Shown here one piece after another: positions 24,124 to 36,801 of a stretch of DNA of 64,000 nt. The notes under the pieces were generated by a model. It made no database searches. It saw nothing but the letters and a program-made list of their open reading frames with translations, and was not told the DNA's origin. The stretch's first letter is position 1. Every line of letters begins with the position of its first letter. A program made the position numbers and the translations under genes. The stretch comes from Procambarus clarkii (lineage: Eukaryota > Arthropoda > Malacostraca > Decapoda > Cambaridae), in contig NC_091175.1 in assembly GCF_040958095.1 (NCBI RefSeq), positions 18,495,195-18,559,194 of the forward strand. The letters run 5' to 3'.

Positions 24124-24560
24124 ACTCTTGTGCCAGGTAAGTCCACTACGGGCTCACAGTAGCCCGTGCTACTTGCCCCGCTCCTGTGCCAGGTAAGTCC
24201 ACTACGTGCTCACCGTAGCCCGTGCTACTTGCCCCGCTCCTGTGCCAGGTAAGTCCACTACGTGCTCACAGTAGCCCGTGCTACTTGCCCCGCTCCTGTG
24301 CCAGGTAAGTCCACTACGTGCTCACAGTAGCCCGTGCTACTTGCCCCGCTCCTGTGCCAGGTAAGTCCACTACGGGCTCACCGTAGCCCGTGCTACTTGC
24401 TCCGCTCCTGTGCCAGGTAAGCTACGGGCTCACCATAGCCCGTGCCACTTGGAACTTGTTCCGAGTAGCTGAATCTATAACAACAACAATAGGGACTCAG
24501 TTACAGCCCTGCTCCTGTGCCAAGTAAGTCCACTACGGGCTCGCCATAGCCCGTGCTACT
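24124..24560. repeat. 56-bp tandem repeat with internal hairpin
   Basis: Five to six copies of a unit starting CTCCTGTGCCAGGTAAGTCC and containing ACTACGGGCTCACCGTAGCCCGTG, a hairpin. The last copies continue into TTGTTCCGAGTAGCTGAATC, present twice (about 24455 and 24575). A module of a dispersed repeat therefore seems to have amplified in place. Confidence 0.9.
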
Positions 24561-24841
24561 TAGAAATTTTTGTTCCCCAGTAGCTGAATCTTAAACAACA
24601 ATAGGGACTAGTTCTGTTAAACCAGTTACCAGGTTTTGGTTCTTTCCTATTCATTGATTAATATTAACCCTTCCTCTGTCTAGGAGAACAGGGGGGCGGG
24701 CAGTTAGGTATCGGTGCCCAGTCGATCCTACCTGTCCTGTTCTCGTAGCTTGGAAGCATATCATAACATCAGAGTGAGTTTGACGCATACTCAGCCGTCA
24801 ATTACTGAGGCTGCACAACTGACTTCGTTATCTTAAGTGGT
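24561..24841. other. No gene recognised
   Basis: Unique sequence. The stretch at 24690-24760 (GGGCGGGCAGTTAGGTATCG) looks like part of a dispersed repeat, but no second copy is in the window. Confidence 0.35.
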
Positions 24842-25002
24842 GACCAGACCACTCACTAGAAGGTGAAGGGACGACGACATTTCGGTCCTTCCTGGACCAT
24901 TCTTAAGTCGATTGTGATGTCGACTCACTCACAATCGACTCGAGAATGGTCCAGGACGGACCGAAACGTCGTCGTCCGTTCACTTTCTAGTGTGGATTGG
25001 TC
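24842..25002. mobile_element. Foldback element
   Basis: Arms of about 75 bp pair with a few mismatches: GACCAGACCACTCACTAGAA ... ACATTTCGGTCCTTCCTGG against CCAGGACGGACCGAAACGTC ... CTAGTGTGGATTGGTC. It is non-coding. Confidence 0.8.
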
Positions 25003-25126
25003 AACATATTTCAGCCACGTTATTGTGACTCCTCGTCTGCATTATCTTAAGTATTTCGTAAAATATTCTTAATGTTATTGCTTCTTGTATCTGCTACAGT
25101 ATCGTGGATTTTTTTTTATTCACTTA

Positions 25127-25207
25127 GGCACTAGGAGACTTGAGCCGCCGACCCAACGGTGTGAGATGAAAGCTCTACCTCCGAGCCATTAGGGAGCCCC
25201 GATAGGA
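25127..25207 (-). mobile_element. tRNA-like SINE head, third type
   Basis: The minus strand reads GGGGCTCCCTAATGGCTCGG, A box GGAGGTAGAGC and B box GGCTCAAGTCTCC, then CTAGTGCCTAAGTGAATAAA. The same end sequence follows the head at 10192-10275. The length is close to a tRNA, but I cannot pair the acceptor stem. Confidence 0.6.
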
Positions 25208-25454
25208 AAGATATCAGAGATAGCAATCCATTTGACCAAACAGTTGCAATAAGTACTATTATTTTAGGAAGAAGGGCAGCTTGAGTGCCTACGTCCCTGT
25301 GCCCGAGCTGTGCGGGTTGACGCCACGAGAGTCCTACAGGGACCAGCTGCTCACCTTCCTTACAGTAAAATGTTTTTTCGATCTTTGATATGCGTTTATA
25401 GAGCTTTTTTGTGTTGTATATTTGCGTCCCTTCTGGGTTTTGTGGCTCTTTGGT

Positions 25455-28400
25455 GTTGGCTGTGTTGACGACTCTCTTGTGTTGACGCCCTCTTGTGTTG
25501 ACGACTCTCTTGTGTTGACGCCCTCTTGTGTTGACGACTCTCTTGTGTTGACGCCCTCTTGTGTTGACGACTCTCTTGTGTTGACGCCCTCTTATGTTGA
25601 CGCCCTCTTGTGTTGACGACTCTCTTGTGTTGACGCCCTCTTATGTTGACGACTCTCTTATGTTGACGACTCTCTTGTGTTGACACCCTCTTGTGTTGAC
25701 GACTCTCTTGTGTTGACGCCCTCTTGTGTTGACGACTCTCTTGTGTTGACGCCCTCTTATGTTGACGCCCTCTTGTGTTGACGACTCTCTTGTGTTGACG
25801 CCCTCTTATGTTGACGACTCTCTTATGTTGACGACTCTCTTGTGTTGACACCCTCTTGTGTTGACGACTCTCTTGTGTTGACGCCCTCTTGTGTTGACGA
25901 CTCTCTTGTGTTGACGCCCTCTTATGTTGACGCCCTCTTGTGTTGACGACTCTCTTGTGTTGACGCCCTCTTATGTTGACGACTCTCTTATGTTGACGAC
26001 TCTCTTGTGTTGACACCCTCTTGTGTTGACGACTCTCTTGTGTTGACGACTCTCTTGTGTTGACGACTCTCTTGTGTTGACGACTCTCTTGTGTTGACGA
26101 CTCTCTTGTGTTGACGACTCTCTTGTGTTGACGACTCTCTTGTGTTGACGACTCTCTTGTGTTGACGCCCTCTTATGTTGACGACTCTCTTGTGTTGACG
26201 ACTCTCTTGTGTTGACGACTCTCTTGTGTTGACGACTCTCTTGTGTTGACGACTCTCTTGTGTTGACGACTCTCTTGTGTTGACGACTCTCTTGTGTTGA
26301 CGACTCTCTTGTGTTGACGACTCTCTTTGTGTTGACGACTCTCTTGTGTTGACGACTCTCTTGTGTTGACGACTCTCTTGTGTTGACGCCCTCTTGTGTT
26401 GACGCCCTCTTGTGTTGACGACTCTCTTGTGTTGACGCCCTCTTGTGTTGACGACTCTCTTGTGTTGACGCCCTCTTGTGTTGACGCCCTCTTGTGTTGA
26501 CGACTCTCTTGTGTTGACGCCCTCTTGTGTTGACGCCCTCTTGTGTTGACGCCCTCTTGTGTTGACGACTCTCTTGTGTTGACGCCCTCTTGTGTTGACG
26601 ACTCTCTTGTGTTTGACGCCCTCTTGTGTTGACGCCCTCTTGTGTTGACGACTCTCTTGTGTTGACGCCCCTCTTGTGTGACGACTCTCTTGTGTTGACG
26701 CCCTCTTATGTTGACGCCCTCTTGTGTTGACGACTCTCTTGTGTTGACGCCCTCTTGTGTTGACGCCCCTCTTGTGTTGACGCCCTCTTGTGTTGACGAC
26801 TCCTCTTGTGTTGACGCCCTCTTGTGTTGACGACTCTCTTGTGTTGACGCCCTCTTGTGTTGACGCCCTCTTGTGTTGACGCCCTCTTGTGTTGACGCCC
26901 CTCTTGTGTTGACGCCCTCTCTTTTGACGCCCTCTTGTGTTGACTGCCCTCTTGTGTTGACGACTCTCTTGTGTTGACGCCCTCTTGTGTTGACGACTCT
27001 CTTGTGTTGACGCCCTCTTGTGTTGACGACTCTCTTGTGTTGACGACTCTCTTGTGTGTGACGCCTCTCTTGTGTTTGACGACCTCTCTTGTGTTGACGC
27101 CCTCTTAGTGTTGACGACTCCTCTTGTGTTGACGACTCTCTTGTGTTGACGACTCTCTTGTGTTGACGACTCTCTTGTGTTGACGCCTCTCTTGTGTTGA
27201 CGACTCTCTTGTGTTGACCGACCCTCTTGTGTTGACGCCTCTCTTGTGTTGACGACTCTCTTGTGTTGACGCCCTCTTGTGTGACGACTCTCTTGTGTTG
27301 ACGACTCTCTTGTGTTGACGCCTCTCTTGTGTTGACGACTCTCTTGTGTTGACGACTCTCTTGTGTTGACGACTCTCTTGTGTTGACGACTCTCTTGTGT
27401 TGACGCCCTCTTGTGTTGACGACTCTCTTGTGTTGACGACTCTCTTGTGTTGACGACTCTCTTGTGTTGACGACTCTCTTGTGTTGACGCCCTCTTGTGT
27501 TGACGACTCTCTTGTGTTGACGACTCTCTTGTGTTGACGACTCTCTTGTGTTGACGACTCTCTTGTGTTGACGCCCTCTTGTGTTGACGACTCTCTTGTG
27601 TTGACGCCTCTCTTGTGTTGACGCCCTCTTGTGTTGACGCCCTCTTGTGTTGACGACTCTCTTGTGTTGACGACTCTCTTGTGTTGACGCCTCTCTTGTG
27701 TTGACGACTCTCTTGTGTTGACGACTCTCTTGTGTTGACGACTCTCTTGTGTTGAGCGCACTCCTTGTGTTGACGACTCTCTTGTGTTGACGCCCTCTTA
27801 GTGTTGACGCCCTCTTGTGTTGACGACTCTCTTGTGGTTGACGCCCTCTTGTGTTGACGCCCTCTTGTGTTGACGCCCTCTTGTGTTGACGACTCTCTTG
27901 TGTTGACGCCCTCTTGTGTTGACGACTCTCTTGTGTTGACGCCCTCTTGTGTTGACGCCCTCTTGTGTTGACGACTCTCTTGTGTTGACGCCCTCTTGTG
28001 TTGACGACTCTCTTGTGTTGACGCCCTCTTGTGTTGACGACTCTCTTGTGTTGACGACTCTCTTGTGTTGACGACTCTCTTGTGTTGACGCCTCTCTTGT
28101 GTTGACGCCCTCTTGTGTTGACGACTCTCTTGTGTTGACGCCCTCTTGTGTTGACGACTCTCTTGTGTTGACGACTCTCTTGTGTTGACGCCCTCTTGTG
28201 TTGACGCCCTCTTGTGTTGACGACTCTCTTGTGTTGACGCCCTCTTGTGTTGACGCCCTCTTGTGTTGACGCCCTCTTGTGTTGACGCCCTCTTGTGTTG
28301 ACGACTCTCTTGTGTTGACGCCCTCTTGTGTTGACGCCCTCTTGTGTTGACGCCCTCTTGTGTTGACGCCCTCTTATGTTGACGCCCTCTTGTGTTGACG

Positions 28401-29470
28401 ACTCTCTTGTGTTGACGCCCTCTTGTGTTGACGCCCTCTTGTGTTGACGCCCTCTTGTGTTGACGCCCTCTTGTGTTGACGCCCTCTTGTGTTGACGACT
28501 CTCTTGTGTTGACGCCCTCTTGTGTTGACGACTCTCTTGTGTTGACGCCCTCTTGTGTTGACGACTCTCTTGTGTTGACGCCCTCTTGTGTTGACGCCCT
28601 CTTGTGTTGACGACTCTCTTGTGTTGACGCCTCTCTTGTGTTGACGCCCTCTTGTGTTGACGCCCTCTTGTGTTGACGACTCTCTTATGTTGACGCCCTC
28701 TTGTGTTGACGCCCTCTTGTGTTGACGACTCTCTTGTGTTGACGCCCTCTTGTGTTGACGCCCTCTTGTGTTGACGACTCTCTTAAGTTGACGCCCTCTT
28801 GTGTTGACGCCCTCTTGTGTTGACGACTCTCTTGTGTTGACGCCCTCTTGTGTTGACGCCCTCTTGTGTTGACGCCCTCTTGTGTTGACGACTCTCTTAT
28901 GTTGACGCCCTCTTGTGTTGACGCCCTCTTGTGTTGACGACTCTCTTGTGTTGACGCCCTCTTGTGTTGACGCCCTCTTGTGTTGACGCCCTCTTGTGTT
29001 GACGCCCTCTTGTGTTGACGACTCTCTTGTGTTGACGCCCTCTTGTGTTGACGCCCTCTTGTGTTGACGCCCTCTTGTGTTGACGCCCTCTTGTGTTGAC
29101 GCCCTCTTGTGTTGACGCCCTCTTGTGTTGACGCCCTCTTGTGTTGACGCCCTCTTGTGTTGACGCCCTCTTGTGTTGACGCCCTCTTATGTTGACGACT
29201 CTCTTGTGTTGACGCCCTCTTGTGTTGACGACTCTCTTGTGTTGACGCCCTCTTGTGTTGACGCCCTCTTATGTTGACGACTCTCTTGTGTTGACGCCCT
29301 CTTGTGTTGACGACTCTCTTGTGTTGACGCCCTCTTGTGTTGACGACTCTCTTGTGTTGACGACTCTCTTGTGTTGACGCCCTCTTGTGTTGACGCCCTC
29401 TTGTGTTGACGACTCTCTTGTGTTGACGCCCTCTTGTGTTGACGACTCTCTTGTGTTGACGAGTCTCTTG
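25455..29470. repeat. 4-kb two-variant minisatellite
   Basis: About 245 units of two kinds: 17-bp GTTGACGACTCTCTTGT and 16-bp GTTGACGCCCTCTTGT, arranged irregularly. In 25455-26035 a higher-order unit of 165 bp (ten monomers) repeats, marked by CTTATGTTGACGCCC at 25591, 25756 and 25921. Stretch 26035-26370 is almost only the 17-bp kind. Stretch 28200-29200 is mostly the 16-bp kind. Single-base insertions and losses cluster in about 26600-27850. The minus-strand ORFs with STQESRQHKR cycles are artefacts. Confidence 0.97.
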
Positions 29471-29700
29471 TTGACGTCTCTCTGATGTTAACAGCTCTGG
29501 GTGTTGACGGCTCTGGTGTTGATAGCAGTGGTGCTGACAGCTCTGATATCGATATCTCTAGTGTTGACAGCTCTAATGTTGACAGGTCTGGTGTTATCGG
29601 CTCTGAAATGTTCCATTAATGCTATCCTCTGTCAGGTGTTGACGCTTCTCTGGTGTTTGACGCTTTTCTGGTATTGACAGGTGTGACAGGTGTCTGGTGT
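29471..29700. repeat. Decayed edge of the 4-kb minisatellite
   Basis: GTTGACAGCTCTGGTGTTGA-like units continue with much divergence, as expected at an array margin. Confidence 0.7.
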
Positions 29701-30084
29701 CGGAGAATTTCACTTGTAAACATGCCTCTGGTGTGACCAGACAGCTGGTCTTAGAAACCAGCTGTTATCTGCGGTCAAATGATGTCACCAGCCGGAAAGT
29801 GATGTCAGACTTGAAGCTGGAATCACAGGGTCATTAAATCAAGGTTAAAGCCAGCGTAAGTTGAGCACTTGGTAGCTGATGTCACAGATGGTGACCCGGC
29901 CAAGTGTCTCAACAACTGAGTCACCCAAGAGTCCCACAACGTCGTAATCTTGAGGCAAAGTGACCTAAGACCGAGCGACCTTACGCAGTTCTGGTTACTC
30001 CTCAACGACGGAGTTTAAAGAGGATAGACCTTAATGCTATTTGCTCCCTGGACGGCAACCTTAAAGGTGAGAGGCTTCGTGAAG
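29701..30084. other. No recognised feature
   Basis: Unique sequence without coding signal. Confidence 0.5.
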
Positions 30085-30170
30085 GCCAGGCAGGCAGGCA
30101 GGCAGGCAAGCAGGCAGACAGACAGGCAGGCAGACTGGCAGGCAGACAGGCAAGCAGGCAGACAGTCTGC
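30085..30170. repeat. (GGCA)n microsatellite, imperfect
   Basis: Tetranucleotide GGCA/GACA run. Confidence 0.93.
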
Positions 30171-30284
30171 TGGTATAATGTTGAACACGTATTTTTAATT
30201 TAGAATTCAATCCTCTCTCGGTGCAGAATCTGCAGTCTCCACCCATAGACAAATTTGTGTGTGAGAATGGCGTTGTTTTGTCAA

Positions 30285-31600
30285 GGTCATGAATACCACT
30301 GTCTCAAGGTCACCAATACCACTGTCTCAAGGTCACCAATACCACGGTCTCAAGGTCACTAATACCACGGGTCTCAAGGTCACCAATACCACTGTCTCAA
30401 GGTCACCAATACCACGGTCTCAAGGTCACCAATACCACGGTCTCAAGGTCATTAATACCAGGGTCTCAAGGTCACCAATACCACGGTCTCAAGGTCATTA
30501 ATACCAGGGTCTCAAGGTCACCAATACCACGGTCTCAAGGTCATTAATACCAGGGTCTCAAGGTCACCAATCCCACGGTCTCAAGGTCACCAATACCACG
30601 GTCTCAAGGTCACCAATACCGCGGTCTCAAGGTCACCAATACCGCGGTCTCAAGGTCATTAATACCAGGGTCTCAAGGTCACCAATACCACGGTCTCAAG
30701 GTCACCAATACCACGGTCTCAAGGTCACCAATACCACGGTCTCAAGGTCACTAATACCACGGTCTCAAGGTCACCAATACCACGGTCTCAAGGTCACTAA
30801 TACCACGGTCTCAAGGTCACTAATACCACGGTCTCAAGGTCACTAATACCACGGGTCTCAAGGTCACCAATACCACGGTCTCAAGGTCACCAATACCACG
30901 GTCTCAAGGTCACTAATACCACGGTCTCAAGGTCACCAATACCACGGTCTCAAGGTCACTAATACCACGGTCTCAAGGTCACTAATACCACGGTCTCAAG
31001 GTCACTAAATACCACGGTCTCAAGGTCACTAATACCACGGTCTCAAGGTCATTAATACCAGGGTCTCAAGGTCATTAATACCAGGGTCTCAAGGTCACCA
31101 ATACCACGGTCTCAAGGTCACTAATACCACGGTCTCAAGGTCACTAATACCACGGTCTCAAGGTCACTAATACCACGGTCTCAAGGTCACCAATACCACG
31201 GTCTCAAGGTCATCAGTACCACGGTCTCAAGGTCACTAATACCACGGTCACTAATACCACGGTCTCAAGGTCACCAATACCACGGTCTCAAGGTCACTAA
31301 TACCACGGTCTCAAGGTCACCAATACCACGGTCTCAAGGTCACCAATACCACGGTCTCAAGGTCAAGAATACCACGGTCTCAAGGTCACTAATACCACGG
31401 TCTCAAGGTCACTAATACCACGGTCTCAAGGTCACCAATACCACGGTCTCAAGGTCATCAATACCACGGTCTTAAGGTCATCAATACCACGGTCTCAAGG
31501 TCACCAATACCACGGTCTTAAGGTCATCAATACCACGGTCTCAAGGTCACCAATACCACGGTCTCAAGGTCAACAATGTTACCGTATCAAGGCCAACACC
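30285..31600. repeat. 23-bp minisatellite, array A
   Basis: About 57 copies of GGTCTCAAGGTCACCAATACCAC, with ACCAAT/ACTAAT/ATTAAT variants. The AGGTCA-type half-site occurs in every unit. Confidence 0.97.
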
Positions 31601-31881
31601 ACCACGTGATCCAGGTCAACACCATCACGCGGTGAAGGTCAACACTATCGCGTGGTCAAATTCAGTACTGCCACGTGGTCAGGGTCAACAATATCATGGT
31701 CTGGAGGTCAGCAATATCTTATGGTCAACACTACCACGTGTTCAAAATCAAAACAATGCCCTAGTCTGAAGGTCAACAATACCCCAGTCTCAAAATCAAG
31801 AATGCCGAGTTTACAAGATCATCAATATCACGAGGTCAAGATCAACAATTACAGCTCTCTCAAGGTCAACAATAACACAGC
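31601..31881. repeat. Decayed continuation of 23-bp array
   Basis: AAGGTCAACA and ACCACGTG recur at uneven spacing, an old margin of the array. Confidence 0.65.
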
Positions 31882-32450
31882 TGACAGAAAAACCTGACAC
31901 CATTTAATACAATAGACAGATAATATTACTGTTATTTTGTACTAATAAATTAACCCAAAAGTAGCTTTAATCATTCATAGAAAACGAGGCTCCAGTGGAG
32001 ATTTTCCTCGAGAGAAAACGGGATATCATTGCCATATGTCACCATTAAATTCACCAGTTAATAATAGTGGAACTTCTTCTTAAAACATCAGTCTCTTGAC
32101 TGTAATTATTATTAATTATTTCCTCCCTTGAGTGAACTTATCAGTTACTAAAATAGATTAAATATAATCCCTCTTTCTACTTGATAAAACACATATGGGA
32201 GAAGATGTCTGATGTGGGAGAGAGAGAGAGAGAGAGGAGAGAAGCCATTTTATCCCTAGACAGTTAAAATGTGTCTTTTGAACTCTTAATAACTTGAGGA
32301 ACAGGAAGTTATTGTCGAAGAATTGATGAGCATAAATCGACACCGTCGTATCCAGGACCGGCATTATAAAACTAACATAGTACATTATACTAAATGATTT
32401 GTAGTGCCCTTAGTTCATTATGTAATTTACTAATGTGGTTATGCTGCATG
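31882..32450. repeat. Unclassified dispersed repeat, copy 2
   Basis: Matches 5858-6215 at both ends. It contains an extra segment of roughly 180 bp at about 32050-32250, including a short (AG)n, that copy 1 lacks. Confidence 0.6.
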
Positions 32451-32581
32451 AAAACACCCAAAACTGAGTAAGCCTTAACATAATAAAATAATAATAATTA
32501 TTATTATTAATGATAATATTTACATTCGTTACGATGTTTAGTTTCCGGCAGGTAATCCGCGACAACCTGAAGCAGAATTAA

Positions 32582-32582
32582 C

Positions 32583-32652
<70 letters not shown>
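32582..32652. repeat. (CTAA)n microsatellite
   Basis: About 17 perfect tetranucleotides. Confidence 0.97.
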
Positions 32653-32653
<1 letters not shown>

Positions 32654-32714
32654 GGCGTGTTCTTTCCTGATCATATCTGATAGTCCAGGCCATATCTATA
32701 ATACAGATAAAGCT

Positions 32715-32756
32715 TTTATATATATATATATAAATATATTATATTAAATATATATA

Positions 32757-32836
<80 letters not shown>
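32715..32836. repeat. (TA)n microsatellite
   Basis: Interrupted TA run, pure from 32764 onward. Confidence 0.96.
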
Positions 32837-32839
<3 letters not shown>

Positions 32840-32956
32840 CATACAATCCACTATCGAAATACATAAATTAACGTAAGAAATAAATTACAGTACTATATAC
32901 ATTAATACAAATTAATAAATATATAAATCCCACGAGTCAGTTTTCCCCACAACAGC

Positions 32957-33398
32957 CTCAAGGTCAACAATACCATTGTCTTAAGATCATCAATACCATT
33001 GTCTTAAGATCAACAATACCATTGTCTTAAGATCAACAATACCATTGTCTTAAGATCATCAATACCATTGTCTTAAGATCAACAATACCATTGTCTTAAG
33101 ATCATCAATACCATTGTCTTAAGATCATCAATACCATTGTCTTAAGATCAACAATACCATTGTCTTAAGATCAACAATACCATTGTCTTAAGATCATCAA
33201 TACCATTGTCTTAAGATCAACAATACCATTGTCTTAAGATCAACAATACCATTGTCTTAAGATCATCAATACCATTGTCTTAAGATCAACAATACCATTG
33301 TCTTAAGATCATCAATACCATTGTCTTAAGATCAACAATACCATTGTCTTAAGATCAACAATACCATTGTCTTAAGATCAACAATACCATTGTCTCAA
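32957..33398. repeat. 23-bp minisatellite, array B
   Basis: About 19 very uniform copies of CATTGTCTTAAGATCAACAATAC. Unit length and pattern match array A at 30.3 kb, but several fixed differences separate the two. Confidence 0.96.
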
Positions 33399-33669
33399 AA
33401 TTCAACTTATTCAAATGCATTTCATTCTCAACAAATATATTTTTTGGGGGGATTTTTGGTAAACAATTTAACGAAACTAATATTCTTCAGGCATTCCAGT
33501 ACGAATTTGGTATTGATTGAGTACCACAAATAAACTGAAATGGTTCCCGGGAAACTGCAGCTAGATCCTTTGAATCTGATTCATCTATTGCCAGAAAACT
33601 AACATTCTTTCTCCTTTACATGCTTATCAAAAGCTAGGTCATTTTCTCTCTATTCATCTAGTCTCTTGT
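33399..33669. other. No recognised feature
   Basis: Unique AT-rich sequence. Confidence 0.5.
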
Positions 33670-33945
33670 CCCAGGTTGACTAATCACCTGGTCCCTCGTC
33701 CACAGCTCACTAATCACTTGGTTTCTAATCCCCAGCTCACTAATCACTTGGTTTCTAATCCCCAGCTCACTAATCACTTGGTTTCTAATCCCCATCTCAC
33801 TAATCACCTAGTCCTCAGCTCATTAATCACCTGGTCCCTAGCTTACAAATCCCCTGGTGCCTAGTCCCCAGTTCACTAATCACCTGGTCCCCAGCTCACT
33901 AATCTCCAGCTCACTAATCACCTGATCCCTCGTCCCCAGCTCACC
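33670..33945. repeat. 30-bp degenerate minisatellite
   Basis: About eight units of CTCACTAATCACTTGGTTTCTAATCCCCAG. The central three are identical and the flanks are decayed. Confidence 0.9.
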
Positions 33946-34439
33946 AATCATCATCCTCTAGCCATCCATCAAGTACACCCTCGCAATATTTTATGAAGGC
34001 TGAAATCTCAGACGTCAATTCTCCACAAAATCAGAGGAAATGTTTTTAAAAAATATTGATTTTACTTCATATGTTATAAGATTGTTGCCGCCACAGTGGG
34101 AGCTTGCCCCCACAGTGGAAGCTTGCCCCCACAGACTATGCAGTGGGAGCTTGTCCACAGACCATCCAGTGGCACTTCGTCTGTGGCCAAAGTGCCATTG
34201 TGAGCTTCTCCACAGATCGGTATAATCTTGGCCTGAGACTATTGCACTCTTGGCCAAGGAAGAGTGTAAGGAGTGCCACATTCTGGTCCCTCCCATCCTG
34301 CGGTGAACGTTCTCTTTAACTAATCAACCAAAATTGCATTCGAGGACAAATAAGGTCACTCGACCTTCAATGGATCTTATTACTTGCCAGGGCTGGCGGA
34401 CCAGATCCTCTCCCAAGTCCCTTTGTCAGGCTTGTCAGG
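33946..34439. other. No gene; short local duplications
   Basis: GGGAGCTTGCCCCCACAG and GGAAGCTTGCCCCCACAG lie next to each other at about 34098-34133. Two further GTGGCAC/GTGCCA motifs are mirrored. Otherwise unique. Confidence 0.45.
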
Positions 34440-34847
34440 AATGTGTACTCGACTAGTTGTGCTTGCAGGGTTGAGCTTTGGCTCCATGGTCCCGCCTCTT
34501 AACTGTCAATCTACGGGTTTACAGGTTTCTGAGCTTATTGAAGCTCTGTCATATCTACATTTGAAACTGTGGGAGTCTGCCTCTGCCACATCACTTCGAA
34601 ATGCATTCTATTTATTAACTATTCTCACACTAGATTAGTTATTTCTAATATATCTGTAGCTCATTTGGGTACTCAGCTTCTACCTGAGTCCGTTTGTGCG
34701 TATACCACCCGTGTTAAATAATCCGTCTTTATCCACCCTGTCAATTCCCCCTGAGAATTTGTCTATGTGGTGACCATGTCTGTCTTTCAGCGACGTGAGG
34801 TGCAGGCAGGCAAACAGCCTTTCTTCGTAACTCGTGCCTCTTAGTTC
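34440..34847 (-). mobile_element. Old CR1/L2-like LINE 3' end
   Basis: A diverged version of the 3' 400 bp of the LINE at 34862-36797 (CTAGTTGTGCTTGCAGGGTTG, TCTACATTTGAAACTGTGGG, CTCGTGCCTCTTAGTTCTGT). A short (GT)n separates it from the younger copy. Confidence 0.8.
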
Positions 34848-34861
34848 TGTGTGTGTGTGTG

Positions 34862-36797
34862 TGTGTACTCACCTAATTGTACTCACCTAATTGTGCTTGC
34901 GGGGGTTGAGCTTTGGCTCTTTGGTCCCGCCTCTCAACCGTCAATCAACTGGTGTACAGATTCCTGAGCCTACTGGGCTCTATCATATCTACATTTGAAA
35001 CTGTGTATGGAGTCAGCCTCCACCACATCACTTCCTAGTGCATTCCATTTACTAACTACTCTGACACTGAAAAAGTTCTTTCTAATGTCTCTGTGGCTCA
35101 TTTGGGTACCCAGCTTCCACCTGTGTCCCCTTGTTCGCGTCCCTCCAGTGTTGAATAGTTCATCCTTGTCCACCCGGTCGATTCCCCTGAGGATTTTGTA
35201 GGTTGTGATCATGTCCCCCCCCTTACTCTTCTGTCTTCCAGTGTCGTAAGGTGCATTTCCCGCAGCCTTTCCTCATAACTCATGCCTCTTAGTTCTGGGA
35301 CTAGTCTAATAGCATACCTTTGGACTTTTTCCAGCTTCGTCTTGTGCTTGACAAGGTACGGGCTCCATGCTGGGGCCGCATACTCCAGGATTGGTCTTAC
35401 ATATGTGGTGTACAAGATTCTGAATGATTCCTTACACAGGTTCCTGAACGCCGTTCTGATGTTAGCCAGCCTCGCATATGCCGCAGACGTTATTCTCTTA
35501 ATGTGGGCTTCAGGAGACAGGTTTGGTGTGATATCAACTCCTAGATCTTTCTCTCTGTCTGTTTCATTATATACTTCATCTCCTATTCTGTATCCTGTGT
35601 CTGGCCTCCTGTTTCCACTGCCTAGTTTCATTACTTTGCTTTTACTCGGGTTGAACTTCAACAGCCATTTGTTGGACCATTCACTCAGTCTATCTAGGTC
35701 ATCTTGTAGCCTCCTACTATCATCCTCTGTTTCAATCCTCCTCATAATTTTTGCATCGTCGGCAAACATTGAGAGGAACGAATCTATACCCTCTGGGAGA
35801 TCATTTACATATACCAGAAACAGTATAGGTCCAAGGACTGACCCCTGCGGGACTCCACTTGTAACGTCTCGCCAATCTGAGACCTCACCCCTCACACAGA
35901 CTCGTTGTCTCCTGTTGCTTAGGTACTCCTCTATTCACCGGAGTACCTTCCCTTTCACTCCAGCCTGCATCTCCAACTTTCGCACTAGCCTCTTGTGTGG
36001 CACTGTATCAAAGGCTTTCTGACAATCCAAAAATATGCAGTCTGCCCACCCTTCTCTTTCTTGCCTTATTTTTGTTGCCTGGTCGTAGAATTCAAGTAAC
36101 CCTGTGAGGCAGGACCTGCCATCCCTGAACCCATGTTGATGCTGTGTTACAAAGTTCCTTCGCTCCAGATGCTTCACTAGCTTTTCTTCGCACAATCTTC
36201 TCCATCAGCTTGCATGGTATGCAGGTTAGGGACACTGGCCTGTAGTTCAGTGCCTTCCTGTCTATCCCCTTTCTTGTATATCGGGACTACGTTAGCTGCT
36301 TTCCAAATATCTGGCAGTTCCCCTGTTGCCAGTGATTTGTTATACACTATGGAGAGTGGTAGGCACAGTTCTCTTGCTCCTTCCTTTAGAACCCAAGGGG
36401 AGATTCCATCTGGGCCTATAGCCTTTGTCACATCCAATTCTAGTAAACACTTCCTTACTTCCTCGCTGGTAATCTCAGTCTTCCAGTGGTTCCTGGTTAG
36501 CTATTCCCTCTCTTACCTCTAGAATTTCTCCTTGCTCTAAGGTGAAGACCTCCTGGAATTTCTTATTCAATTCCTCACACACTTCCTTGTCATTTGTAAG
36601 TGAATCCTTCTGCCCCTATCCTTAATTTCATAACCTGTTCCTTTACTGCTGTTTTTCTCCTGATGTGGCTATGCAACAATTTAGGCTGAGTCTTTGCCTT
36701 GCTTGCGATGTCATTTTCGTATTATCTTTCTGCCTCTCTTCTCATCCTGACATATTCATTCCTGGCATTCTGGTATCTTTCTCTGGTCTCCAGTGTC
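34862..36797 (-). mobile_element. 5'-truncated CR1/L2-like LINE, copy 2, with RT
   Basis: The longest copy of this family in the window. On the minus strand it reads RNEYVRMRREAERRYE near 36750, then IGPDGISPWVLKEGAREL, IYKKGDRQE, FRDGRSCLTGLLEFYD and CIFLDCQKAFDTVPH (RT block with catalytic Asp). It then passes a TGA where WIEEYLSNRRQ would begin (about 35935), SGVPQGSVLGPILFLVYVND, SMFADDAKI (catalytic DD), and the C-terminus as in copy 1. Frameshifts lie near 36190 and at a C-run near 35212. The endonuclease region is missing. The 3' end is CCCCCGCAAGCACAATTAGG-type on the minus strand, followed by a (CA)n. Confidence 0.88.
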
Positions 36798-36801
36798 CTG
36801 T

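Noticed and set aside
25396-29470. CRISPR-like array or long repetitive protein gene
   Set aside because: Units abut with no spacers, unit length alternates 16/17 bp, indels break every frame, and the genome is eukaryotic. It is a minisatellite.
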